A stretch of DNA of 64,000 bases from Erythrobacter sp. F6033 (GCF_023016005.1 NZ_JALKAZ010000001.1:1612001-1676000); one strand, 5' to 3'; counted from the first letter of the stretch, positions 26,201-38,937 are shown. Numbers and translations are program-made. The notes: generated by a model from the sequence alone, not told the origin.

Positions 26201-29200
26201 ATGCCCGATCTGAACCGCATTCTGGCGGCGGAGACTCCGCTGACCCTATCGTCGCTGCCGCGCGGCGCGGTTCCGCTGATCTTGGGCGATCTCGCACGGG
26301 CGGCAAAGCAACGTGCAGTCTTTATTGCTCCCGATGATGCGTCGATGAAAGCAGTGGCTGAAGCCGCACGCTATTTCGCCCCCGAGGTAGAAGTGCTGGA
26401 ACTGCCGGCATGGGATTGTCTGCCTTATGACCGCGCATCGCCTGCGCTTTCGGTCAGCGCGGCGCGGCTGTCTGCTCTGTTCAAATTGCAGCACCCGTCC
26501 GGTAGATCACAATTGCTTGTGACAACCGTGAACGCGGCGTTGCAGCGCGTGCTCACCCCGTTCCGCATTCGTGAGAGCGTGCGTCAGTTCAAACCCGGCA
26601 CAACTATCGGACACAACACGCTTTCTGCGCTGCTCACCCGTCAGGGATATTCGCGGACAGACACCGTGATCGACCACGGCGAATTTGCCGTGCGCGGGTC
26701 GATTGTCGATATTTTCCCATCGTCGCTCGAATCCGGTCTGCGGCTCGATTTCTTCGGGGACGAACTGGAAAGCCTGCGCTTGTTCGATCCGAGCACTCAG
26801 CGCAGCATCGGACGGTTGGATTCGCACCTGCTGCTGCCTGCTTCGGAAGCTTTGATCGATGATGAGAGCATCAAGCGTTTCCGCTCGCGCTACCGCGAGA
26901 TGTTCGGCGCGGCGGCAACGCAGGACCCGCTCTATGAAGCGGTCAGCGACGGGCGTCGGCTTGCGGGCATGGAGCACTGGCTCCCACTGTTCGAAGAGCG
27001 CCTTTCGACCATCTTTGATCACCTTGCCGACAATGATTTGGTCGTGATCGATCAGGCCGCGATTGGCGCAGGCGATGAACGCATCACCGACATTGTCGAC
27101 TACCACAAACAGCGCGAGCGCATCGCGGGCGAAAAAGCAGGCAGTTACCGCCCGATTGATCCGACCGCGCTCTATCTGGGCAAGGAGGAGTTTGAGGCCG
27201 CGATTGCCTCTGCGCCCGCCCACCGCGCCAGCATCTTTGCCGCACCGGAAAGCGGCGCAAATATCGATTTCGGCTTCAAAGCAGCGCGTGATTTTACGCC
27301 GGAGCGCGGGCGCGGCGACAATGTCTACGACGCCGCTGCAAAGCACTTCAAAGATATCGCAAAATCGGGTCGCAAGCCTTTGCTCGCGGCATACTCGACC
27401 GGTAGCCGTGCTCGCATAGCCTCCATCCTGTCCGAAGCGGGCTGTGAGAGCGTAGAGGCGGATACATGGCAGGAAGCTCTTGGCCTCGCCGCCAAGGGCA
27501 AAACCGCCGCCATGGTGCTTCCGCTAGAAGCGGGCTTCGCCAATGAGACCCTAGAAATCCTGACCGAACAGGATGTGTTGGGTGACCGGCTCGTCCGCCG
27601 CAAGAAAAAGCGCAAGGATTCCGATGCGTTTCTGGCCGAGTTGCAGGCTCTCACCCGCGGCGATCTGGTCGTCCATGTCGAACACGGCATCGGCAAATAT
27701 CTTGGCCTCGAACCAGTCCCCGTGGGCAAAAGCCAACACGATTGTGTGCAGCTGGAATATAAGGGCGGCGACAAGCTGTTTATTCCGGTCGAGAACATTG
27801 ACGTCCTCAGCCGCTATGGCTCTTCCGAAGAGGCCGTTATGCTTGACCGCCTCGGCGGCGAAGCATGGCAGAAACGCCGCGCCAAGCTGAAAGAGCGCAT
27901 CACCGCCATCGCCGGCGAATTGATGAAGGTCGCGGCAGAGCGCGCACTCAAAAAAGCCCCGATCTTCGAAGCCGAGGAAGCCGGATACAACCAGTTCGTC
28001 GACCGTTTCCCATGGGAAGAGACCGACGATCAGGACGCGGCAATTACCGACGTTTTGCGCGACCTGGAAAGCGGCAAGCCAATGGACCGGCTCGTTTGCG
28101 GCGATGTCGGCTTTGGCAAAACAGAGGTCGCCCTGCGCGCCGCATTTGTCGCCGCAATGAGCGGGCAGCAGGTCGCCATCGTCGCCCCGACCACTCTGCT
28201 AGCCCGCCAGCATTACCAGAGCTTTTCCGAACGCTTTGCCGGCTTCCCGCTCAAGGTCGGACGCCTATCGCGTCTCGTCTCCTCCAAGGAAATCACCGAA
28301 ACCCGCGAAGGCTTGGCCAGCGGCGATATCGACATTGTTGTCGGCACCCATGCGATCCTTTCCAAGTCGACCGAGTTTGCAAATCTCGGCCTTGTGATCG
28401 TGGACGAAGAGCAGCGCTTTGGCGTGACGCACAAGGAGAAGTTGAAACAGCTGCGTTCTGACGTGCATATGCTGACGCTCACCGCGACGCCAATCCCGCG
28501 CACGCTGCAAATGGCGATGACGGGTCTGCGCGAGCTTTCCACGATCCAGACCCCTCCGGTCGACCGCCTTGCGGTGCGCACATACGTGATGGAGTGGGAC
28601 GATATGGTGATGCGCGAGGCTTTGCTGCGCGAACACCATCGCGGCGGGCAGAGCTTTATCGTCGTCCCGCGCATCTCCGACATGGCCGATGTCGAGGAAT
28701 GGCTGCGCGAGAATGTGCCCGAAGTAAAACCGATCTCCGCGCACGGCCAAATGGGTGCTGGCGAGATCGAAGAGCGCATGAGCGCGTTTTACGAGGGCAA
28801 ATACGAAGTCCTGCTATCGACGACCATCGTGGAAAGCGGCCTCGATCTGCCGAGCGCGAACACCATCATCATCCACCGTGCAGACCGCTTTGGCCTTGCG
28901 CAACTGTATCAATTGCGCGGGCGTGTGGGCCGGTCAAAACTGCGCGCTTACGCGTATCTGTCTTATGAGAAAGACGTGCAGCTTTCCGAGATTGCAGAGA
29001 AACGCCTCAAAGTGCTCGGCGACCTCGACAGTCTGGGTGCAGGCTTCCAGCTGGCGAGCCACGATCTCGACATTCGCGGCGCTGGCAATCTGCTGGGTGA
29101 CGAGCAATCGGGCCATATTCGCGAGGTCGGCTTCGAGCTGTACCAATCCATGCTCGAAGACGCGATCCTCGCCGCGAAGGCTGGCGAAATGGGACTGGAA

Positions 29201-29680
29201 GCCGCGAAGGATAAAGTCTCACCGCAGATCACCGTCGATGCGCCGATCATGATTCCAGAGGAATATGTGCCCGATCTCGCGGTGCGCATGGCGCTCTATC
29301 GCCGCCTCAACCAAGCGCAGGACAAAGCCGAGATCGAGAGCCTAGCCGCTGAAATGATCGACCGATTTGGCGATCTGCCATCGCCGACCAAGAATCTGAT
29401 CCGTCTGATCGAGATCAAGCATCAGGCGATCACCGCCAACATTGCCAAGGTTGATGTCGGCGCGCGCGGCACATTGGTGACATTCCACAATGATGACTTC
29501 CCAGATGGTCCGGGCCTTATCGCCTATGTTGATCGGCTCGCCGGAACAGCGAAGCTGCGCCCGGACATGAAGCTCGTCATCAACCGCGCATGGAGCGATC
29601 CGGAAAGCCGCCTCAACGGTTTGTTCCAGCTGACCAAGGGCTTGAGCGGGATTGTGAAGAAGGCGGCGAAAAGGAAGTAA
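26201..29680 (+). CDS. mfd: Transcription-repair coupling factor Mfd
   Basis: 1159 residues. Degenerate UvrB-like N-terminal domains come first, then the RNA-polymerase-interacting CarD-like domain (GDLVVHVEHGIGKYLG near 487). The RecG-like motor follows, with Walker A GDVGFGKT at 634-641, VIVDEEQRFGV, and QLRGRVGRSK, and then the C-terminal TRCF domain. Mfd removes RNA polymerase stalled at lesions and recruits UvrA. No strong ribosome site precedes the ATG. Confidence 0.98.
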   Translation: MPDLNRILAAETPLTLSSLPRGAVPLILGDLARAAKQRAVFIAPDDASMKAVAEAARYFAPEVEVLELPAWDCLPYDRASPALSVSAARLSALFKLQHPSGRSQLLVTTVNAALQRVLTPFRIRESVRQFKPGTTIGHNTLSALLTRQGYSRTDTVIDHGEFAVRGSIVDIFPSSLESGLRLDFFGDELESLRLFDPSTQRSIGRLDSHLLLPASEALIDDESIKRFRSRYREMFGAAATQDPLYEAVSDGRRLAGMEHWLPLFEERLSTIFDHLADNDLVVIDQAAIGAGDERITDIVDYHKQRERIAGEKAGSYRPIDPTALYLGKEEFEAAIASAPAHRASIFAAPESGANIDFGFKAARDFTPERGRGDNVYDAAAKHFKDIAKSGRKPLLAAYSTGSRARIASILSEAGCESVEADTWQEALGLAAKGKTAAMVLPLEAGFANETLEILTEQDVLGDRLVRRKKKRKDSDAFLAELQALTRGDLVVHVEHGIGKYLGLEPVPVGKSQHDCVQLEYKGGDKLFIPVENIDVLSRYGSSEEAVMLDRLGGEAWQKRRAKLKERITAIAGELMKVAAERALKKAPIFEAEEAGYNQFVDRFPWEETDDQDAAITDVLRDLESGKPMDRLVCGDVGFGKTEVALRAAFVAAMSGQQVAIVAPTTLLARQHYQSFSERFAGFPLKVGRLSRLVSSKEITETREGLASGDIDIVVGTHAILSKSTEFANLGLVIVDEEQRFGVTHKEKLKQLRSDVHMLTLTATPIPRTLQMAMTGLRELSTIQTPPVDRLAVRTYVMEWDDMVMREALLREHHRGGQSFIVVPRISDMADVEEWLRENVPEVKPISAHGQMGAGEIEERMSAFYEGKYEVLLSTTIVESGLDLPSANTIIIHRADRFGLAQLYQLRGRVGRSKLRAYAYLSYEKDVQLSEIAEKRLKVLGDLDSLGAGFQLASHDLDIRGAGNLLGDEQSGHIREVGFELYQSMLEDAILAAKAGEMGLEAAKDKVSPQITVDAPIMIPEEYVPDLAVRMALYRRLNQAQDKAEIESLAAEMIDRFGDLPSPTKNLIRLIEIKHQAITANIAKVDVGARGTLVTFHNDDFPDGPGLIAYVDRLAGTAKLRPDMKLVINRAWSDPESRLNGLFQLTKGLSGIVKKAAKRK

Positions 29681-29756
29681 AACTCTCTTGCGCTCGCGCA
29701 GGCATGCCTACACTCTGGTTCAAATCATTGAGGCTGAAGAGTGAGACGGCGCAGCG

Positions 29757-30770
29757 ATGTATTATATCGAATTCTTCGCCTTTCGCGATGAACCAAATGT
29801 CGCCACGCTAGAGGCAATCGACTGGCTTACTGGTTGGCGATTGTTCGAACAGGTCGACACAGAAGCATGGTATCTTGAAGGTCCGAGCAACGAAGATGGC
29901 ATAACGTTCTTCGAGCAGCTTCAAACAAGCAGCAAGCCAAAAGCCAGAAAAATTGCGTCGCTATCCAGTAGAATTCTGGACCGGATCATTGAAGAGGGCG
30001 GCGACAAAAACCTTTTTGATGAACTGACCTTCCTTCAATGCGGGGTTTTAAGCGCGAAATTGGAGCAACCGATTATCCATGTCGGCGGCAATGACGAAGG
30101 CTACGACAGCTTTATCGAATTCGACAGCGGCAAATTGGTTGGTGCGAAATGCGAAATTGATTGGGATCGCGCGCTCGTCATCGATCAAGACGGCGCCATG
30201 CATGTCGAACGCTTTTACCCGGAAGGAACCGACCCAGATACGGCCAAACCAAGATATGCGCACGACATAGCCACGCGAGGAACCGCCGCGTTCTTCGGCG
30301 CAGAAACGTGGCTCATCTCATCTGACCCGTATGATTTCAAACAATCCAATTTCCGGCTCATCGCCGAAAAAGGCAAAGCACCGCCCAAGATCGAGCACCT
30401 TTCCGATGTGCTCTATAAGCGGCTTGGTCCATCGCCGAAGATCGGCGTAATTTTAGCGGAAATAGAAGGTTATGTGGATGCCGCTCTCTCCGTTGAGCTC
30501 ATCAGCGCCGAGAACGAGGCACGGTTTAAGGCCGATGAGGTCACAGGTGGCATGAGCATCTACGCGAGCAATGCTCATAGAGAGACCAAAGGTTTTCAAT
30601 TGATGAGGCACAATCAGCTCAAGGCATTCTTGATCGACCTGTCTTCATACACGCAGGCTTTGCGACCAAAGCCCGAGTTTCGACGAAAAGACTCCAACCT
30701 TCCGGGTGTTCGCAGCAGCCTCTCAATGCGCTGGCGGACAATCAAATTGGCAGCGAAGTTTCTCGGATAG
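29757..30770 (+). CDS. Unrecognised 337-residue protein
   Basis: A soluble, acidic-to-neutral protein with no signal peptide or membrane helix. I recognise no domain. It opens with MYYIEFFAFRDEPNVATLEA, has a middle region rich in Asp, Gly and aromatic residues, and ends in a basic segment (RWRTIKLAAKFLG). Codon use is clearly less GC-rich than in mfd or the EAL gene beside it, with many A/T third positions, which suggests recent arrival. The ORF is clean and has a plausible start at position 29757, but only a weak ribosome site. Confidence 0.6.
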   Translation: MYYIEFFAFRDEPNVATLEAIDWLTGWRLFEQVDTEAWYLEGPSNEDGITFFEQLQTSSKPKARKIASLSSRILDRIIEEGGDKNLFDELTFLQCGVLSAKLEQPIIHVGGNDEGYDSFIEFDSGKLVGAKCEIDWDRALVIDQDGAMHVERFYPEGTDPDTAKPRYAHDIATRGTAAFFGAETWLISSDPYDFKQSNFRLIAEKGKAPPKIEHLSDVLYKRLGPSPKIGVILAEIEGYVDAALSVELISAENEARFKADEVTGGMSIYASNAHRETKGFQLMRHNQLKAFLIDLSSYTQALRPKPEFRRKDSNLPGVRSSLSMRWRTIKLAAKFLG

Positions 30771-30798
30771 CCACAGCCGGTATCAGCTATCCTATCTT

Positions 30799-31641
30799 TT
30801 ACCCATGCCCGCGCCCGCGCGCTGTTTTTGCCAGTTCCAGCACCTGATCGCTCTTCATCGGCTGCGCCCGCAGGAAGCCCTGCCAGTATTCGCACCCTTC
30901 GGAGATAATCGCGGCGCGTTGGATCTCGCTTTCGATCCCCTCGGCATAGATATCGAGTTCAAGCGCGCGGGCAAGCGCGATAATCGCGCGTAGCACCGCC
31001 AGTGCTTTCGGGTCACCGGGCACGCCGTCGACCATAATCTTGTCGAGCTTTATCGCGTCCAGCGGCAATTCGCGCAAATACCGGAAATTGCAAAAACCAG
31101 CACCAAAATCATCAAGAGCCGTGCGGAAACCAAGCTTTCGCAAAGCGCCCAAGGCTTCGCTAGCCTGTTTCAGATTGCGCAGCAGCAAATCTTCGGTGAT
31201 CTCAAGCATCAAACGGGTCGGTTCGATTTCGCTTTGCCCGATCAATTCCGCAAAATCGGCGGCAAAGCGCGGATCGCCCATTTCTTCGGGTGTGATATTG
31301 AGCGACAGGCTCAATTCATCGGGCCACGCCGCCGCGTCCTGCAACGCGCGGGCGACCACATGCCGTGACAAAGGCGCAACCAGAGCAGCCCGCTCTGCAA
31401 TGGCGAACAGGTCGCGCGCGCCAATCTCACCAAGCGTGGGATGCTGCCAGCGCGCCAACGCCTCTGCGCCCACAACCGCGCCGGTGCTGCCGGAAAACTG
31501 TGGCTGAAACAGAACCTCAATCTCTTCCCGATCCAGCGCACGCAACAAATCGCTGTCGAGTGCAGATTCCTTCACGCCCGGGAAAGAGCCTCTGGTCGGC
31601 TCCCGAAGCGAGTGGGTCAAAGAAGTAGGGTTCGATTTCAT
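30799..31641 (-). CDS. Stand-alone EAL-domain cyclic-di-GMP phosphodiesterase
   Basis: 280 residues. A single EAL domain follows a 30-residue lead, with no GGDEF, PAS or membrane part. The catalytic set looks complete: EAL at 60-62, Asn115, Glu147, Asp167-Asp168 in LDDFG, Lys188, Glu224 and Gln244-Gly245. Activity on cyclic-di-GMP is therefore likely. How it is regulated without a sensor domain is unclear. It is convergent with the unrecognised gene and divergent from NAD kinase across 161 bp. Confidence 0.88.
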   Translation of the reverse strand: MKSNPTSLTHSLREPTRGSFPGVKESALDSDLLRALDREEIEVLFQPQFSGSTGAVVGAEALARWQHPTLGEIGARDLFAIAERAALVAPLSRHVVARALQDAAAWPDELSLSLNITPEEMGDPRFAADFAELIGQSEIEPTRLMLEITEDLLLRNLKQASEALGALRKLGFRTALDDFGAGFCNFRYLRELPLDAIKLDKIMVDGVPGDPKALAVLRAIIALARALELDIYAEGIESEIQRAAIISEGCEYWQGFLRAQPMKSDQVLELAKTARGRGHG

Positions 31642-31802
31642 TCCGCGCCTTTAACGAGACTTATGTCCGAAAGCTTACACCAATTGCAATCCGACCGAAA
31701 TTGGAACATCAGGATAACTGACTACGTCGTTTGGGTTCGCAGCGGCGCGTCAACTTGTGAATGCCGGATTGGCATTGCGGCTGAGAGGGTCTGAATACGG
31801 CT

Positions 31803-32621
31803 ATGACTACTGCGACCAATGGCGCGACCAATGGACTCACCAACCCGTTTGCCAGAATGGCTCTCCTCGCGTCGGAAACACCGCGAGCGCAGGAAGCGTA
31901 TCATGCTCTATTGGGCCAGACCGATTGGGTCCCGATTGAAGAGGCCGATGTGGTCGTCGTGCTGGGCGGTGACGGCTTCATGCTGCAAACGCTGCACGGC
32001 ATGCTCGACGCCGGGCGGATTGTGCCAGCATACGGGATGAACCTTGGCACAGTTGGGTTTCTGATGAACCGCTATGACAAGCGCGCGGTAATCGCCAATC
32101 GCCTTGCCAAAGCGCACCGGAAAAGCATCGCACCTCTGCGGATGGAAGCCGTGTTGCAGGATGGCGAGACGCAAGTGCTGTGCGCGATCAACGAGGTGTC
32201 CCTGCTGCGTGAGACGCGCCAAACAGCGAAGATTGAGATCACCGTCGGCAGCCGTGTCCGCATCAAGGAATTGGTGGGAGATGGCGTATTGGTCGCCACG
32301 CCCGCTGGCTCTACCGCGTATAATTTCTCTGCCAATGGCCCGATCCTGCCACTCGACAGCGAGCTGCTCGCGCTAACCCCGATCAGCCCGTTCCGCCCAC
32401 GCCGGTGGCGCGGTGCCATTCTGCCTGACGGGATGCGGATCAAACTGCGCGTGTTGGACCCGGATAAGCGCCCCGTCGCGGCGGTGGCGGACCAAAAGGA
32501 ACTTCGCGACATCCACGAAGTCACTCTGGAAATTGCCCGCGATACAGAACTGGAATTGCTATTCGACCCCGGCCAGTCGCTGGAAGAACGGATCGTTTCA
32601 GAGCAATTTGTGACTGATTAG
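31803..32621 (+). CDS. nadK: NAD kinase
   Basis: 272 residues. It phosphorylates NAD to NADP with ATP or polyphosphate. The GGDG motif in VVVLGGDGFML, the INEV motif and DGVLVATPAGSTAYNFSANGPIL are intact. The 18 residues before the internal methionine MALLASETP are Thr/Asn-rich and unlike the family, so the true start may be 31857. The fold from there on is complete either way. Confidence 0.94.
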   Translation: MTTATNGATNGLTNPFARMALLASETPRAQEAYHALLGQTDWVPIEEADVVVVLGGDGFMLQTLHGMLDAGRIVPAYGMNLGTVGFLMNRYDKRAVIANRLAKAHRKSIAPLRMEAVLQDGETQVLCAINEVSLLRETRQTAKIEITVGSRVRIKELVGDGVLVATPAGSTAYNFSANGPILPLDSELLALTPISPFRPRRWRGAILPDGMRIKLRVLDPDKRPVAAVADQKELRDIHEVTLEIARDTELELLFDPGQSLEERIVSEQFVTD

Positions 32622-32642
32622 GCTTTTTCGCGCCAAACCCTC

Positions 32643-32671
32643 TTGCAAAGAAATCCGCACCCCCATATAGG
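32643..32671 (+). promoter_or_regulatory. Candidate sigma-70 promoter of tRNA-Asn
   Basis: TTGCAA (32643-32648) and TATAGG (32666-32671) are separated by 17 bp and lie 37 bp before the tRNA. Spacing and position match the other tRNA promoters in the window. Confidence 0.5.
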
Positions 32672-32707
32672 CGCTGCTCGCACCGGAGAGACATCCCGGT
32701 GACATGT

Positions 32708-32782
32708 TCCCCGATAGCTCAGCGGTAGAGTAGGTGACTGTTAATCACTTGGTCGTTGGTTCGAATCCAACTCGGGGAGCCA
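32708..32782 (+). tRNA. tRNA-Asn (anticodon GUU)
   Basis: 75 nt. Acceptor TCCCCGA pairs with TCGGGGA, the D-arm reads AGCTCAGCGGTAGAG, the anticodon loop is CTGTTAA (anticodon GTT), the T-arm carries GTTCGAATC, and the discriminator G is followed by encoded CCA (32780-32782). Confidence 0.97.
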
Positions 32783-32813
32783 TTTTCTTACATTGATGGA
32801 TGTTCGGATGGCT

Positions 32814-33569
32814 TCATTGCCACACCAACAACCTCGCCCCCACAACCAGCACCAGCGCCGCGGTTAGCCATCTGATCCAGCGTTTGGGCAGCACTTTCAC
32901 CGCCATCAGGCTGCCGATCTGGCCGCCGATTGCGACTGCGATTAGCAGCGGCAGCGCTGCGCCGATTGCGCCGCCGAACGCGCCGGGGCCTTGCTTGATA
33001 AGCTGGCCGATCAAACCGAACATCGAATTGACGAGGATAAACAGGCTGGCCGTCGCCGCGATAGCGCGGGCGTCTTTCCAGCGGGTGAGGTGGAGCAAGG
33101 GCGCAAGGAATATCCCGCCGCCGATGCCAACCACTCCGGCGAGAAAGCCCAGCGGAGCGGCGATAATCGGCATGTACCGTGCAAGCGGACTTGGTACGTC
33201 AATGTTACCTTCGCTGATCGGGGTAAGCATCGTCACCGCTGTCAGCACGAGGCTCGCGCCAAGCAGCAGCATAAAGCTCGCCTGATCAATCGGGATCAAA
33301 CCGCCAATCAAAGCTGCCGGAGCTGCAAGCGCAGTCATCAAAATCGCACCGCGCCACGGGATCAAACCCGCGCGTGCGAACCGCAGCGTAGCGCCTGCGA
33401 CCACCACGATATTGCAAGCCAGCGCCACCATCGGCAGCAGCCGGTAATCGAGACCCGAAATGGCCAGCAGCGCGGCATAGGTTGACCCGCCGCCGAACCC
33501 GACGCTCGCATAGAGCAGCGCGGTGATCAGAAAGGCGAGCGCCAATAGCGCCGGAACCGCTCCGATCAT
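32814..33569 (-). CDS. TauE/SafE-family membrane permease
   Basis: 251 residues with about seven or eight hydrophobic helices. The paired family signature is present as ASVGFGGGSTYAALLAISG near the start and LAGVVGIGGGIFLAPLLHL in the second half. The family exports sulfite, sulfoacetate or related anions from the cytoplasm, but the substrate here is unknown. It ends 24 bp before the secA stop region on the same strand. Confidence 0.88.
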   Translation of the reverse strand: MIGAVPALLALAFLITALLYASVGFGGGSTYAALLAISGLDYRLLPMVALACNIVVVAGATLRFARAGLIPWRGAILMTALAAPAALIGGLIPIDQASFMLLLGASLVLTAVTMLTPISEGNIDVPSPLARYMPIIAAPLGFLAGVVGIGGGIFLAPLLHLTRWKDARAIAATASLFILVNSMFGLIGQLIKQGPGAFGGAIGAALPLLIAVAIGGQIGSLMAVKVLPKRWIRWLTAALVLVVGARLLVWQ

Positions 33570-33592
33570 GGCCGCACCGCCCCTCTACCGCC

Positions 33593-36367
<2,775 letters not shown>

Positions 36368-36488
36368 GAGAGGTATGCCTTAAAATGGATGCAGCCCGCG
36401 CTATGAGGCCAATGCAATTTGGAAAAATGTGTGCGGAGTGTTGCGCAGCCAGCCGTGGCGCGCGGAAAATCAGTGAGATCGCGTCGCC

Positions 36489-36764
36489 CTATTCGTAGGC
36501 GCGATCAATTCCCATAAGAACCGGCACGCGCATCGAACGCGGCATCGGCATTGGCTTCTTCTTGACGCAGTCTTTCTTACGATCCGCAGTCTTACCGGGC
36601 TCACGCTTGTGCTGAGCCTGACGATCGACAGCGGCGCTTTCGGCAGTCGCAGAAACGCTTGCATTGCAAGGAGAAGTCGGGTGGGCATAGGACGCGCTGG
36701 CTGCACCGCCGAGAGCGGCGAGGCCAGAAAGCATGGCCAGAAAGGCAAATAGCTTACGCGTCAT
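36489..36764 (-). CDS. Small exported cationic protein, unknown
   Basis: 91 residues from this ATG. A signal peptide (MTRKLFAFLAMLSGLAALGG, cut near ASASYA) precedes a short, lysine- and arginine-rich polar domain with two cysteines. No family is recognised. A frame extension of 7 codons upstream is possible, but AGGG before the second ATG supports this start. The gene is on the secA strand, about 120 bp from its start. Confidence 0.55.
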   Translation of the reverse strand: MTRKLFAFLAMLSGLAALGGAASASYAHPTSPCNASVSATAESAAVDRQAQHKREPGKTADRKKDCVKKKPMPMPRSMRVPVLMGIDRAYE

Positions 36765-36839
36765 AGGCACCCTAGATAGGCTCATTGAGGTTAAACGTCC
36801 ACAGTGTTGGTATTTGCTTCGGTGAACATTTTGCCTGCT

Positions 36840-37589
36840 CTATTCCTCAATCGTTTCAGCTTTCACAATAACCTGCAATTCGACGCGTTTTGAAATTGGG
36901 TTACCATTTTCGTCGCGGTACACCGCGCGAGCAGGGCGATTGATGCCCGGGCATGGCTCTCGATCGAATGTTCGGCGCATGCGTTCAGATACTTCGCCGC
37001 TGATCTCTATCACCTCACAATCCCTGGAAACTCCATCTTTTCCGACGACGAAAGCGACATGGATTGTCGCTGTTCCGGGGAATTCCGGTTCTCGCTTATT
37101 CCAAATCTGTCGGTCACGATATGTTGCTTCAACTGGCACCCCGGTCTCGTCTGTTCCGGGTTCAAACTTTCCGCGCGCAACGGCGGTTTCGCATGTCTTT
37201 GCATCAAGCGCTGCATAGCCAGAGCTTTCAAGTACTCTGCATGAGGTCGCATCGCCTGATGTGTTGACCGTTACCTCAAATTCGACCGTTCCTTCTTCAT
37301 CGGCGACCCACGACGCCGGAGGGTAATCAGCTGGCTTGGCATCTAGCAGGGAATAATCGATCAACCGTGGCCGAGTGATCCGCTCTTTGTCTTTTCCATC
37401 ATAGGGAGCAGCAATCGGAGCGACGGAAATCGGGGGCGGAGCAGGAGGACGCCGCAATTCCATCGCGTCCTTAGCAGCATCTTCGACAGCCTCCGCTGCG
37501 GCCTCAACCGCTGCCTCGGCTGTTTGCGCATAAAGTTGCGTGGACGTCATAAGACCAAAGGCGAACACAGGTAGCAAAAGTTGTTTCAT
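36840..37589 (-). CDS. Exported protein with TonB-like C-terminal domains
   Basis: 249 residues. A signal peptide (KQLLLPVFAFGLMTSTQLYAQ) and an Ala/Glu coiled stretch precede two repeats of the TonB C-terminal type: GTVEFEVTVNTSGDATSCRVLESSG (about 115-140) and a second starting at GTATIHVAFVVGKDG. There is no N-terminal anchor of the TonB type, so it is probably a periplasmic relative and not an energy transducer. The start at 37589 is chosen because the earlier open frame has no sequence likeness. Cysteines are paired in both repeats. Confidence 0.75.
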   Translation of the reverse strand: MKQLLLPVFAFGLMTSTQLYAQTAEAAVEAAAEAVEDAAKDAMELRRPPAPPPISVAPIAAPYDGKDKERITRPRLIDYSLLDAKPADYPPASWVADEEGTVEFEVTVNTSGDATSCRVLESSGYAALDAKTCETAVARGKFEPGTDETGVPVEATYRDRQIWNKREPEFPGTATIHVAFVVGKDGVSRDCEVIEISGEVSERMRRTFDREPCPGINRPARAVYRDENGNPISKRVELQVIVKAETIEE

Positions 37590-37709
37590 AACAAAGTTGT
37601 TACACCCCGCGGCTGTGCTTGCAAAGGCCGACGCCGCGCATGCTGCACGGCGAATGTGTGTCCATAAGCCGGATTGCGATATGGTGTGATCCTGATTAGT
37701 GCGGCCCGC

Positions 37710-38936
37710 ATGGATCTGACCACTTCCCCGCTCGCTCTGCCCTTCCCCGAAATGCCGCCCATTGCAGGCGTTACCCTGCGCGTTGCGCGTGCGCGGTATA
37801 AGGAATGGGACCGCTGCGATCTGACCTTTGTCGAACTTTCCGAAGGGACGTCTGTCGCAGGAGTTTTCACGCAAAGCGCCTGCGCTTCAACCGAAGTTGA
37901 ATTGGGCCGCAAGCAATTGGACGGCGGCACTGCACGCGCTTTGATCGTGAACGCGGGCAACTCGAACGCATTCACCGGCTATCGCGGCGCAGAAGCGGTC
38001 GAGCAAATCATGGCGCAAGTCAGCGACGGAATCAGCTGCGGGCCGGAGCAGGTCTTCGTGTCTTCGACCGGTGTGATCGGTGTCCCCCTGCCGAAAGACC
38101 GCGCCCGCGAAGGCGTCGCCTCGGTGCTTTCTGCCGAGCCATGCGGATGGGAGGATGCAGCCAATGCCATCGCCACGACGGACACATTCGCAAAAGGCGC
38201 TCACGCTTCTGCCATGATCGGCGAAACCCGCGTCGAATTATGCGGGATCATCAAAGGCAGCGGCATGATCGCGCCTGACATGGCGACCATGCTCGGCTAC
38301 ATCTTCACCGACGCCAATGTCGCGCCTGCATTTCTCCAAGAAATCCTGAACGATGCGAACGCCAAGACATACAGCTGCATCACGGTCGATGGGGACACGT
38401 CGACAAGCGACACTGTGCTTGCTTTTGCGACCGGCAAAGCGGGACACGCGCGGATCGAAAGCTGGGGCAGCCCCGGCGCGGACGCTTTCGCAGCGGCTTT
38501 GACGGACGTCTGCCGTCAGCTGGCGCAATTGGTGGTGCGAGACGGTGAAGGCGCGAGCAAGTTCATTGCCGTGCGTGTCTCTGGTGCAGTCAGCGATGAA
38601 AGCGCCCGCCGTGTTGGTTTGGCAGTCGCCAACTCCCCGCTCGTCAAAACCGCCATTGCCGGAGAGGATGCCAATTGGGGCCGCGTGGTTATGGCTGTCG
38701 GCAAGGCGGGCGAGCCAGCGGACCGTGACAGGCTTTCCATCGCATTCGGAGGCGTATGGGCCGCGCGAAACGGCGTGCCCGTAGATGATTACGACGAGGC
38801 ACCCGTTGCAGAACACCTCAAAGGAGAGGACATCGATCTCGCCATCGAGCTCGGCATGGGCAATGGCCGTGCCACGGTTTGGACCTGCGATCTCACCCAC
38901 GGCTATATCTCGATCAACGCGGATTACCGGAGCTGA
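37710..38936 (+). CDS. argJ: Bifunctional glutamate N-acetyltransferase/amino-acid acetyltransferase (ArgJ)
   Basis: 408 residues. ArgJ transfers acetyl from ornithine to glutamate, recycling the group in arginine synthesis. The self-cleavage region CITVDGDTSTSDT holds the nucleophile Thr, and KGSGMIAPDMATML is present. The start at 37710 gives PLALPFPEMPPIAGVTLRVA, the expected N-terminus. Its stop is 1 bp before the downstream inositol-monophosphatase-family gene, so the two are co-transcribed. Confidence 0.96.
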   Translation: MDLTTSPLALPFPEMPPIAGVTLRVARARYKEWDRCDLTFVELSEGTSVAGVFTQSACASTEVELGRKQLDGGTARALIVNAGNSNAFTGYRGAEAVEQIMAQVSDGISCGPEQVFVSSTGVIGVPLPKDRAREGVASVLSAEPCGWEDAANAIATTDTFAKGAHASAMIGETRVELCGIIKGSGMIAPDMATMLGYIFTDANVAPAFLQEILNDANAKTYSCITVDGDTSTSDTVLAFATGKAGHARIESWGSPGADAFAAALTDVCRQLAQLVVRDGEGASKFIAVRVSGAVSDESARRVGLAVANSPLVKTAIAGEDANWGRVVMAVGKAGEPADRDRLSIAFGGVWAARNGVPVDDYDEAPVAEHLKGEDIDLAIELGMGNGRATVWTCDLTHGYISINADYRS

Positions 38937-38937
38937 A

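Noticed and set aside
31703..31728. EcfG-like GGAAC-N17-CGTC before nadK
   Set aside because: Last base of the -10 box does not match and the gap serves two divergent genes, so chance is likely.
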